A stretch of DNA of 46,493 nucleotides, taken from contig NZ_BOMZ01000102.1 in the NCBI RefSeq assembly GCF_016862455.1, forward strand, positions 1 through 46,493, read 5' to 3'. This document shows, piece by piece, positions 33,601-40,617 of this stretch. The translations under genes and the position numbers were made by a program. Numbering within the stretch: the stretch's first letter is position 1; each line of letters begins with the position of its first letter. The notes beneath the pieces were generated by a model that did no database searches, was not told where the DNA came from, and worked only from the letters and a program-made list of their open reading frames with translations. The DNA is from Actinoplanes utahensis (GTDB lineage Bacteria; Actinomycetota; Actinomycetes; Mycobacteriales; Micromonosporaceae).

Positions 33601-35165
33601 AGCAGGTCGGTGGCTCGGTCCCAGACCAGCCGCGGGCGCAGCTCGGCGAACGCGGTCGACGGATAGCGCCCGGACAGCATGTCGAGCACCGCGTGCAGCG
33701 CCGACGACGGCAGCTCGGCGAACGGGGCGGCCCGCCGGACCAGCGCGGCCAGATCGTCGACCTGCCACTCGTCGAGGGCGACCATCGCGACGATCTGCTG
33801 GGCGAGCACGTCGAGCGGATTGCGGGGATAGCGCAGCTCCTCGATCGCGCCGTCGCCCATCCGCTTCGCCACCACGGCGCAGGACAGCAGGTCACCGCGG
33901 TGTTTCGGGAAGACCACACCCCGGGAGACCGCGCCGACCTGGTGCCCGGCCCGGCCGATGCGCTGCAGACCGGCCGCGACCGACGGCGGCGCCTCGATCT
34001 GCACCACCAGGTCGACGGCGCCCATGTCGATGCCCAGCTCCAGGCTGGAGGTCGCCACCACCGCGGGAAGCAGCCCGGATTTCAGCGCCTCCTCGATCTG
34101 TTTGCGCTCCTCACGGGAGACGCTGCCGTGATGGGCGCGGGCCACGACCGGTGGCGCGCCCCGAGTGCCACCGGCCTGCGCCATGATCTCCGCAGGCGTG
34201 CGGCCGCCGGTGACCACCTGGGCGAGCGCCGGGTCGGCACGCTCGGCGGCCAGCTCGTTGAGGCGGGCGCAGAGCCGCTCGGATCCGCGCCGGGAATTGG
34301 TGAACACGATCGTCGACCGGTGCGCCTCGATCAGGTCGAGGACCCGCTCCTCGACCGCCGGCCAGATCGACGGCGTGTGCCGGCTCGACCCGGGATCGTC
34401 CTGGCCGGGGTCGGGCCGCTCGTCGAGGCGGGTCATGTCCTCCACCGGGACCTCGACCGTGACCTCGATGGTCTTGGCGCTGCGGGGCTGCACGATCTCG
34501 ACATCGCGCGCGCCGCCGAGGAACCGGGCGGTCTCGTCGATCGGCCGCACCGTCGCCGACAGGCCGACCCGTTGCGCGGGCGTCTCCAGCAGAGCGTCCA
34601 GCCGCTCCAGCGACAGGGCCAGGTGAGCGCCCCGCTTGGTCGCCGCGACCGCGTGCACCTCGTCGATGATCACCGTCTGGACGGCCCGCAACGACTCCCG
34701 CGCCGCCGAGGTGAGCAGCAGGAACAACGACTCCGGCGTGGTGATCAGAATGTCCGGCGGGGTGCGGGCGAAGCCGCGCCGCTCCTCCGCCGGGGTGTCG
34801 CCGGTGCGCATGCCGACGGTGATGTCCGGTGGCGGCAGGCCCAGCCGCCCGGCCGCCTGGCGGATGCCGGTCAGCGGCGCGCGCAGGTTGCGCTCCACAT
34901 CGACCGCCAGCGCTTTCAGCGGGCTCACATAGAGCACCCGGCACCGCTGGCGTGGCTGCTCCGGAACCGGCTCACGGGCCAGCCGGTCGAGCGACCAGAG
35001 GAAGGCCGCCAGCGTCTTGCCGGACCCGGTCGGCGCGACCACCAGGGCGTTGCGGCCCGCGCCGATCGCCCGCCACGCCCCGGTCTGAGCGGCGGTGGGC
35101 GCGGCGAAGGCGGCCGTGAACCACTCCCGGGTGGCCGGACCGAACTTCTCGAGCACCTCTCGCAC
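30618..35165 (-). CDS. lhr: ATP-dependent helicase Lhr (long form)
   Basis: A 1515-residue superfamily 2 helicase, the same size as mycobacterial Lhr, which moves 3' to 5' on single-stranded DNA and unwinds RNA:DNA hybrids. Motif I is APTGSGKT (44-51), motif II DEVH (168-171), and motif III SAT at about 199-201. The motif VI region has QRIGRAGHQVG (about 406). The winged helix and beta-barrel follow, then the long Lhr C-terminal domain. The GTG start (35163-35165) lies 7 nt after a RecA-NDp-type promoter, consistent with the known DNA-damage induction of lhr in mycobacteria. No clear terminator follows, only the 39-bp repeats. Confidence 0.96.
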   Translation of the reverse strand: MREVLEKFGPATREWFTAAFAAPTAAQTGAWRAIGAGRNALVVAPTGSGKTLAAFLWSLDRLAREPVPEQPRQRCRVLYVSPLKALAVDVERNLRAPLTGIRQAAGRLGLPPPDITVGMRTGDTPAEERRGFARTPPDILITTPESLFLLLTSAARESLRAVQTVIIDEVHAVAATKRGAHLALSLERLDALLETPAQRVGLSATVRPIDETARFLGGARDVEIVQPRSAKTIEVTVEVPVEDMTRLDERPDPGQDDPGSSRHTPSIWPAVEERVLDLIEAHRSTIVFTNSRRGSERLCARLNELAAERADPALAQVVTGGRTPAEIMAQAGGTRGAPPVVARAHHGSVSREERKQIEEALKSGLLPAVVATSSLELGIDMGAVDLVVQIEAPPSVAAGLQRIGRAGHQVGAVSRGVVFPKHRGDLLSCAVVAKRMGDGAIEELRYPRNPLDVLAQQIVAMVALDEWQVDDLAALVRRAAPFAELPSSALHAVLDMLSGRYPSTAFAELRPRLVWDRATDLLTGRPGAQRLAVTSGGTIPDRGTFGVFLAGSERVSRVGELDEEMVYESRVGDVFLLGSTSWRIEDITPDRVLVSPAPGAPARMPFWKGDSPGRPIELGRAIGARLRGLVKAGDEAATSALRESGLDEWAAGNLISYLREQRESTRHLPDDRTVVVERFRDELGDWRMTVHCVLGARVNAPWALAIARRLSERFGVDGQVMPSDDGIVVRLPDTADEPPGAELVTFDPEEIAGLVEETVGTSALFASRFRECAARSLLLPRRDPRRRQPLWQQRQRSAQLLDVAREFADFPVTLEAARECLQDVFDVPGLVGLMREISGRKVRLVEAETARPSPFARSLLFGYVGAFLYEGDAPLAERRAAALTLDSTLLGELLGRVDLRELLDPEVVAETEAQLQWLTTQRTPRDAEDAAELLRLLGDLSPDELAVRGVPEEWVEALAAARRAIRIRVAGQDRWIGIDDAGRYRDALGVALPVGVPEAYLEPVADPLGDLVARFARTHGPFAAATCAARFGLGVFVVEQALKRLSSTGRVTSGEFSPGGAGTEWCDAEVLRMLRRRSLAALRREIEPVPPRVLATFLPRWQQVGGNARGIDALASAIEQVQGVAVPASAWERLVLPARVADYAPPLLDELCASGEVVWAGSGSITGGDGWVTLAYAESAPLLLPPPDEEFATTPLHQSILAALDDGQALFFRSLSDRVGATDDTGLAAAVWDLVWAGHLTNDTFAPLRALLGGSGAHRAKAAPARARYRRPGRPQLPARGGPPNMAGRWSRLPERDLDPTRRAAAVADLLLERHGVVTRGAAMAEGVTGGFAAVYPVLAALEERGAARRGYFVEGLGAAQFAVPGAVDRLRALSEPDEDRRSGAPAVVLAATDPANPYGAALPWPERIVDSGDGEPVAKAGHRAGRKAGALVVLAGGDLVLYVERGGRTLLSFMDDTEALGKAAHGLAGAVRSGALGPLSVERADGESVHASPLRDALTAAGFRTTPRGLRLRA

Positions 35166-35172
35166 GCCTCAC

Positions 35173-35195
35173 ATCCTGCCTCGCGGGTATGACAA
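35173..35195 (-). promoter_or_regulatory. RecA-NDp / PafBC-type DNA-damage promoter of lhr
   Basis: On the minus strand: TTGTCATAC (35195-35187), eight bases (CCGCGAGG), then CAGGAT (35178-35173), 7 nt before the GTG. The upstream half is identical to that of recA, including the preceding T-run (TTTTTGTCATACCC). Only the first base of TANNNT differs (C for T). Confidence 0.7.
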
Positions 35196-35266
35196 AAACC
35201 GGGCCCGGCGAAGCGGTCCGGCAAGATTTCCGGGCCGCTCACGGTCGCCGCCCTCCAGAACCTTGC

Positions 35267-35307
35267 GGGGTACGGGGAAAGCAGGCCGCCTGCTTCACCC
35301 GTACCCC
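35267..35307. repeat. 41-bp near-perfect palindrome between lhr and the kinase gene
   Basis: The 20-nt arm 35267-35286 and its partner 35288-35307 match at 18 of 20 positions around a single central base (35287). The outer ten pairs (GGGGTACGGG/CCCGTACCCC) and the inner eight (AAGCAGGC/GCCTGCTT) are perfect. The flanking genes point away from it, so it is not an obvious terminator for either. It may be a protein-binding site, a terminator of an unseen transcript, or a structured element in a long leader. Confidence 0.75.
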
Positions 35308-35417
35308 CGAAAGGTCGTGATAGGCCGTCAGGCCCCGCTCGTGAGGGTGTCTCGGATTCGCCGGAGCCGCACGCGGGGACCGGGTGATCGTCATTTCTTG
35401 GGCGGTCTGTGCGTGAT

Positions 35418-35423
35418 TATCCT
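35418..35423 (+). promoter_or_regulatory. Possible -10 element of the kinase gene
   Basis: TATCCT lies 27 nt before the ATG at 35451. It falls inside the longest reading frame (from GTG 35409), which argues for a downstream start. Confidence 0.4.
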
Positions 35424-35450
35424 GATACCCGACGTGATGGGTGGGTGCCG

Positions 35451-38400
35451 ATGGCGGTCAGGCAGATGCTCGTCGCCGATCGGTACCGTCTCCTGGAACC
35501 GGTCGGCGCGGGCGGGATGGGCCGGGTCTGGCTGGCCCGGGACGAGATGCTGCACCGCGACGTGGCCGTCAAGGAGATCATTCCGCCGGACTGGATGACC
35601 GATGCGGAACAGGACCGGCTGCGGGAGCGCACGCTCCGCGAGGCTCGCAGCGCCGCCCGGCTGAACCATCCCAACGTGGTTCGCATCTACGACGTGGTGC
35701 ACACCGGAGGGCTGTCCTGGATCGTCATGGAGTACGTGCCGTCCCGGTCGCTCCACCAGGTCCTGAACGACCAGGGGCCGTACGATCCGGCGATCGCCGC
35801 CCGGATCGGACTGGCCGTGCTGGACGCGCTCGACGCCGCGCACCAAGCCGGTGTCCTGCACCGTGACATCAAGCCGCACAACGTCCTGATCGGAACCGAC
35901 GGACGGGTGGTGCTGACCGATTTCGGTCTCGCCACGTTCGTGGACGACGGATCCGTGACGGCGCCGGGGCTGATCGTCGGCTCACCGCAGTACGTCTCCC
36001 CGGAACGGGCCCGGGAAGGCGCGTCCACGGTCGAATCCGACCTGTGGTCGCTGGGTGCGACGCTGTACGCGGCGGTCGAAGGACGCTCGCCCTACGCGCG
36101 GGAGACCGCGATGGCGACCCTCGCCGCCCTCGCCACCGAGCCACCCGACCCGCCGGTCCGGGCCGGGCCGCTGACGCCGGTCCTGGACGGGCTCCTGCGC
36201 TATGAGCCCGCCGCCCGACTGACGGTTCCCGAGATCGAACGCCGGCTTCACATGATCGTGTTCGCCGGCTCGCCGGAGGCCCCGTTCCCGGCCGGTCGCC
36301 GGGAACGTTCCCGCCGGTCCTCCGGCGAGAACCCGGAGGTGGAGGTGCTGCCGGTGGCGTCGGGAGGATCCGGGGTCGGCATCCCGGCCGACGACGCGGG
36401 GCTGCGGCGGCGCAGGAACACGACGCAACCGGGGGTGACCCGCCGAGGCCCGGCCGCGGCGTCCGCGCGTCCCTCGCCCCGTTCCCAGGCGAGACCGGCT
36501 CCGGCATCGTCGCCGCCGCAGCCCAGGCCGGCTTCGCCCTTGTCGCCGCCTTCGCCGCAGCCCGAGCCGGCTTCGCCCTTGTCGCCGGCGCCGCAGCCGC
36601 AGCCCAGGCCGGTTCGGGGTGGGGAGTCGACGGAGCGGGTTCTGAGTCCGCAGCCGTCCGGGCCGGCGCGCGAGGGTCCTCCGAGTGGCCGGGCGGTTCC
36701 GGGCAAGCCGCCGGGCGACCCGGCACCGCAGACGGGGCCGGTGGTCCCCGCGCCGCGTTCGCCCTCGGGTGTCGCCGTCACCGGCTCCCGCCGGCCCGAG
36801 GCGCCGGCGGAAGGTGCCGCCGTGCCGCCTGTGGATCATGACCGGAACCGCCCGGACGAGAACGAACCCGTAGCCGGAACCGGATCAGGCCCGGCCGGCA
36901 CCGAACGATCCCTCGAACCCGCGACGTCGGATCCAGCTGAGGCGAGACCTCAGACCGGTCCCGTCCCGGTTGATCCGGGACCGGCGAGGCCGCAGATCGA
37001 CCCCGCTCCGGCCGAGTCGAAGCCGCGGATCAATCCTGCTACGGCTGAGCCGATGTCGCGGACGAGTCCTGCTACGGCTGAGCCGATGCCGCAGGTCAAG
37101 GCTCTGCCTGCTGAGCGGAGGCCGCAGATCGTGCCTGTTGTGGCTGATCCGGCAGAGGCCGGCCGTGCTTCTGCTGGAATGCGGAAGCAAGCGGGGCCTC
37201 TTCCGGCTGAAGCAGCGGAGGTACGGCCGCCGGCCGGACCCGGCACGACCGGCCCAGCGGGCGTGGAACCGCCGGTGAGGCCCGGCCTCGATGACGCGGC
37301 GGGTGCGGAGTCGCGTGCCGGGGCCGGGGACGGCGATCGAGCGAGTGGGAAGCCGCTGCCCGTAGTGGTGGGCGATCCGGCGAGCACCGAGCCGAGATGC
37401 GACGCTGAGCCGGGGGGCCGTTCCGAAGCCGGACGGCGGGAACCCGTAGCGGAGGTGGCCGTCGCCGGTGCGGGGCCGGGCGGTTCGGCCGCGGTGGAAC
37501 CGGTGGGCGCGCACGAGCGAGCGGCTCTCACGGGGCCTACATCCGAGGAGATCACCGATCCGATCCCGGCGGAACCCGAGACGACCCCGTTGTCCCGGCC
37601 GCCGGGTCAGGCCCTCGTACGCGTCACCCCGGGCGCCTCCACCCGGACGGCGCGGCGGTTCCGCCCGCTCCGGGTTCGGGTGGCCCAGGCCCGTCTCGCC
37701 ATCACGGCCCTGGTCGTGCTGTTCGCTGCCGGCAGTGTGCTGACGGGTTACGTCGCGGAACTGAACGAGCCCCGGCCGCAGGTCTTCTTCCCGTCGCCGG
37801 TGGCGCCGTCGGCCCTCGTACCCTCGCCGGGCTCACCGGTGCCGGGCGTGCCACTGCCCACCGGCGTGCCCGGCTTCTCCGCGAGCCAGGGCGGAGAACC
37901 GGCGGGACCCGGCCCGGCCGCGTCGCCCGGTCCCGGGCAGCTCCCGCCAGGCTCATCCGGTGCCGGGCCGTTCTCTTCGATGCCGTCCGTGGCCGCATCG
38001 GCGCCGGTGTCCTCCGTGGCCGCATCGGCGACCGCCGAGCGGACGCCGTTCTCGCCGGCTCTCTGTGACAGCCCACCGCCCGCTGGCCTGCCCGTCACAC
38101 CGCGGAAGGGCGCGGCCCGCGGGGTGAACGGGTGGATGCTGCAGGCCGGCTGGTCGTACTTCACGGACGGATCCGGTTTTCACATCGCCGTTCCCGACGG
38201 GTGGAGCTACCAGCGGACCGGCGACACCTACTGCTTCCGGAGCCCTCGCAACACCCGGGTGATGAGCCTGGACGTCGGCCGGGATCCCGCTGCCGACCCG
38301 CTGGCGGCGATCCAGGCCGAGGCCCGCCGCCTCGCGGATGCGCGGAGCCTGCCGGGTTACGCCCTGTCCGGTGTAGCCCCGGTGCCGTTGCTGCACAAGG

Positions 38401-38618
38401 CCGCCGATTGGGAGTACCGGTACCGCTCGGCGGCGGGGGCGGCCCGGCGCTGCGGGATCCGATGGTTCGTCATCGACGGCCGCGGTTACGCGCTGGGGTG
38501 GAGCACCCCGGAGAAGACCTGGTCGGCCGACCTGGTCAAGATCCAGTTGATCCGCGGTACCTTTTACACCGACCGGACCCCGCCGGACCCGCGCCTGGGC
38601 GCTGCGGGCCGGCGTTGA
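35451..38618 (+). CDS. Receptor-type serine/threonine protein kinase with disordered linker and extracytoplasmic domain
   Basis: 1055 residues from ATG 35451; GTG 35409 would add 14 residues but a TATCCT -10 lies inside them. The Hanks-type kinase domain is at about 10-265: GAGGMG (19-24), catalytic K41, HRDIKPHN (137-144), DFG (157-159), and SPQYVSPE closing the activation loop. Residues about 275-740 are Pro/Ala/Gly/Glu-rich and repetitive. One membrane helix follows (ALVVLFAAGSVLTGYVA, about 765-785), then a Pro/Ser/Gly spacer and a folded outer domain of about 170 residues (WSYFTDGSGFHIAVPDGWSYQ) with three cysteines. No PASTA repeats are present, so the ligand is not peptidoglycan by that route. 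The target is unknown. Confidence 0.92.
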   Translation: MAVRQMLVADRYRLLEPVGAGGMGRVWLARDEMLHRDVAVKEIIPPDWMTDAEQDRLRERTLREARSAARLNHPNVVRIYDVVHTGGLSWIVMEYVPSRSLHQVLNDQGPYDPAIAARIGLAVLDALDAAHQAGVLHRDIKPHNVLIGTDGRVVLTDFGLATFVDDGSVTAPGLIVGSPQYVSPERAREGASTVESDLWSLGATLYAAVEGRSPYARETAMATLAALATEPPDPPVRAGPLTPVLDGLLRYEPAARLTVPEIERRLHMIVFAGSPEAPFPAGRRERSRRSSGENPEVEVLPVASGGSGVGIPADDAGLRRRRNTTQPGVTRRGPAAASARPSPRSQARPAPASSPPQPRPASPLSPPSPQPEPASPLSPAPQPQPRPVRGGESTERVLSPQPSGPAREGPPSGRAVPGKPPGDPAPQTGPVVPAPRSPSGVAVTGSRRPEAPAEGAAVPPVDHDRNRPDENEPVAGTGSGPAGTERSLEPATSDPAEARPQTGPVPVDPGPARPQIDPAPAESKPRINPATAEPMSRTSPATAEPMPQVKALPAERRPQIVPVVADPAEAGRASAGMRKQAGPLPAEAAEVRPPAGPGTTGPAGVEPPVRPGLDDAAGAESRAGAGDGDRASGKPLPVVVGDPASTEPRCDAEPGGRSEAGRREPVAEVAVAGAGPGGSAAVEPVGAHERAALTGPTSEEITDPIPAEPETTPLSRPPGQALVRVTPGASTRTARRFRPLRVRVAQARLAITALVVLFAAGSVLTGYVAELNEPRPQVFFPSPVAPSALVPSPGSPVPGVPLPTGVPGFSASQGGEPAGPGPAASPGPGQLPPGSSGAGPFSSMPSVAASAPVSSVAASATAERTPFSPALCDSPPPAGLPVTPRKGAARGVNGWMLQAGWSYFTDGSGFHIAVPDGWSYQRTGDTYCFRSPRNTRVMSLDVGRDPAADPLAAIQAEARRLADARSLPGYALSGVAPVPLLHKAADWEYRYRSAAGAARRCGIRWFVIDGRGYALGWSTPEKTWSADLVKIQLIRGTFYTDRTPPDPRLGAAGRR
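36527..36587 (+). repeat. 39-bp period repeat in the kinase linker
   Basis: A 22-bp sequence beginning GCCGGCTTCGCCCTTGTCGC occurs at 36527-36548 and 36566-36587. The period of 39 bp equals that of the intergenic repeat at 30456. It encodes a repeated PASPLSPP-like peptide. Confidence 0.7.
37034..37088 (+). repeat. 33-bp period repeat in the kinase linker
   Basis: A 22-bp sequence beginning TCCTGCTACGGCTGAGCCGA occurs at 37034-37055 and 37067-37088. It encodes the repeated peptide PATAEPM and is the most exact part of a longer run of degenerate RPQI/PATAEP units. Confidence 0.7.
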
Positions 38619-38624
38619 CCACGG

Positions 38625-39290
38625 TCATGAGCCGACGCCGGCGGTCGCGAGCTTGACGCCGAAACCCACGAACAGCGCGCCGACAGCGGTGGACGCACCG
38701 GTCGCGAGCCCGCGCCGCTGCCGGAACTGGCCGGCGAGATAGCGGCCACCGAAGATCAGCGCCGTGAGGTAGAGGCCGCTGAAGAACTGCACGACCGCGC
38801 CGAGGATCAGGAACGACAGCGCGGGGTGCGGGTACCCGGGTTCGACGAACTGGATGAAGAACGACACGAAGAACAGGATCGCCTTCGGGTTGAGCAGGCT
38901 GATCACGGCGGCACGCCGGAACGGCCGCTGCAGGCCGGCCGCCGGCTCCTCCGCCACGGTGAGTTCAGCGGCGGCCGGTTCGGCACGGTGCCGCCACCGT
39001 TTCCAGGCGCTGCGGATGATGTTGACGCCCACCCAGCCCAGGTAGGCCGCACCCGCGTACTTCAGCACCAGGAACAGCGCCGGGTAGGTGCCCAGCAGGG
39101 AGGCGACGCCGGTAGCGGAGAGGATCATCAGCACGGCGTCGCCGAGGAAGACGCCGCCGGCCGCCTGATATCCGGCCCGGATGCCCCGCTGCGCGCCGAC
39201 CGAGAGCACGAAGATCGAATTCGGCCCGGGGAGCAGGATGATGGCGACGACGCCGAGGACGTACGTCCAGAAGTCGGTGATGCCCAACAT
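38625..39290 (-). CDS. LysE/RhtB-family amino-acid exporter
   Basis: A 221-residue membrane protein with six hydrophobic segments. The family hallmark PGPNSIFVLSVGAQRGIRAGYQAAGGVFLGD spans about 21-51, and SLLNPKAILFFVSFFIQFV about 131-149 is the second conserved block. The cytoplasmic loop between them (about 97-127) is acidic. It probably exports a hydrophobic or small amino acid. Its stop is only 6 nt from the convergent kinase stop. It lies 26 nt after the PNPOx-GNAT fusion gene on the same strand, so the two are probably one operon under the shared MocR-side promoter. Confidence 0.88.
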   Translation of the reverse strand: MLGITDFWTYVLGVVAIILLPGPNSIFVLSVGAQRGIRAGYQAAGGVFLGDAVLMILSATGVASLLGTYPALFLVLKYAGAAYLGWVGVNIIRSAWKRWRHRAEPAAAELTVAEEPAAGLQRPFRRAAVISLLNPKAILFFVSFFIQFVEPGYPHPALSFLILGAVVQFFSGLYLTALIFGGRYLAGQFRQRRGLATGASTAVGALFVGFGVKLATAGVGS

Positions 39291-39316
39291 CGGTCGATCT
39301 TTCTCGAAACGGCGGG

Positions 39317-40555
39317 TCAGCCCGCTGCCAATCGGTCTCGGAGGCGTTGTGCCGCGGCCGGCCACTCGTCCGCGGTCAGAGCGAACACCACGGTGTCGCG
39401 CCAGGTGCCGTCCGGCCGCCGGCGCTGGCGGCGGATCATACCGTCCCGGCTCGCGCCCAGACGTGCGATGGCCTGCTGGGATCGCTCGTTGCGAATGTCC
39501 GTGTACCAGAACACCCGCTCGGCGCCGAGCACGTCGAACGCCCGCTCCAGCAGCAACAGCTTGGCCTCGGTGTTGACCCCGGTCCGCCACCATCGCCGGC
39601 CGACCATCGTGTGCCCGATCGCGACGGCCCGGAGGTCGACGTCGATGTCGTGATAGGTCGTCATCCCGATCGCCGCGCCGCTGGCCGGGTCGACCTGCGC
39701 CCATGCCGACCGGTGGCCCAGCCATTGGCCGCGCAGCACACCGGCGACGTCCTCGGCCAGCTCGTCCGCGGTCCGTGGCCGGGGGAACGGGATGTGCCGC
39801 CAGACCTCTTCGTCGTCGAGCGCCTCGAACAGCGCCGGCACGTGACCCGGGGTGAGCGGCTCCAGCCGCACGTGGCGGCCCTCCAGGACGACCGGGGTCT
39901 GCCACGGCGACGGGGAGCCGGGCAGGTAGGACGGCGGCGCGGCCGCGACGCCCGGCTCGGTCACCGGTGGGCCGGTGACCAGGCGCACGGGGAGGACACC
40001 GGCCCAGTGCGGCAGCGCCAGGTCGTCGGGGTCGTCGTTGACGCCGCCGGAGCGGGCCCGGACCGACACCTCGGTCAGGGGCAGCGCGAGCACGGTGGTC
40101 TGGGCGAGCTCCTGCCGCGTGGGTGGTCTGCTGTCCGCGGCCCGGCCCGGCCCGATCTTCTCGGTCAGCGCGGTCAGCACCCGCAGCTTCTCCGCCTCGT
40201 CGGTGACCGGGCGGGCCAGACCGTGGGCGACCACGGAACGGTAGTTGGCGCTGTGGCTGAACTGGGACCGGGCATAGACCAGCCCGTCGAGCACGGTCAC
40301 CGAGACGCAGACCGGAACGCCCTCGCCTCGTGCGGCCAACCCCAGCCGCGACCCGGTGGAGCCGTGCAGATAGAGCGTGTCGTCCACCCGGACGTGCAGG
40401 TCGGGCAGCACGCGGGGCTCGCCGTCGACGACGAAACCCACCGCGCAGTCGAACGCCTCGTCGAGAATGGCGTGTGCGGCCTCGATCCCATAACTCATCC
40501 GTGTGCGGGCGCGGTGGGGGATCGTCCGTGGGGTGGGGGCGTAGAGGTCGGTCAT
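39317..40555 (-). CDS. Fusion: PNPOx-like flavin-binding domain plus GNAT acetyltransferase
   Basis: 412 residues in two domains. Residues about 15-195 form a split-barrel FMN-binding domain of the pyridoxamine-phosphate-oxidase-like group (FDCAVGFVVDGEPRVLP, LYLHGSTGSRLG, VSVTVLDGLVYARSQFSHSANYRSVVAHGLARPV). Residues about 222-400 form a RimJ/RimL-type GNAT domain (VVLEGRHVRLEPLTPGH, VAIGHTMVGRRWWRTGVNTEAK, YTDIRNERSQQAIARLGA). GGGGAGG lies 5 nt before the ATG. It is divergent from the MocR gene across a 62-bp region with a perfect palindrome and precedes the LysE exporter. One possible role is modification and export of an amine or drug; this is inference. Confidence 0.87.
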   Translation of the reverse strand: MTDLYAPTPRTIPHRARTRMSYGIEAAHAILDEAFDCAVGFVVDGEPRVLPDLHVRVDDTLYLHGSTGSRLGLAARGEGVPVCVSVTVLDGLVYARSQFSHSANYRSVVAHGLARPVTDEAEKLRVLTALTEKIGPGRAADSRPPTRQELAQTTVLALPLTEVSVRARSGGVNDDPDDLALPHWAGVLPVRLVTGPPVTEPGVAAAPPSYLPGSPSPWQTPVVLEGRHVRLEPLTPGHVPALFEALDDEEVWRHIPFPRPRTADELAEDVAGVLRGQWLGHRSAWAQVDPASGAAIGMTTYHDIDVDLRAVAIGHTMVGRRWWRTGVNTEAKLLLLERAFDVLGAERVFWYTDIRNERSQQAIARLGASRDGMIRRQRRRPDGTWRDTVVFALTADEWPAAAQRLRDRLAAG

Positions 40556-40593
40556 CGGATCCTCCCCGTGGGGCTCTCGGCTTGCTCCGGCGT

Positions 40594-40607
40594 CTGTACT
40601 AGTACAG
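40594..40607. promoter_or_regulatory. 14-bp perfect palindrome, likely MocR operator
   Basis: CTGTACTAGTACAG is fully symmetric and sits between the divergent starts at 40555 and 40618. It overlaps the probable -10 (CAGAAT, 40605-40610) of the MocR gene, 7 nt before its GTG. It is the natural candidate for autoregulation by the MocR protein and control of the fusion-exporter operon. Confidence 0.65.
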
Positions 40608-40617
40608 AATCCTCGCT

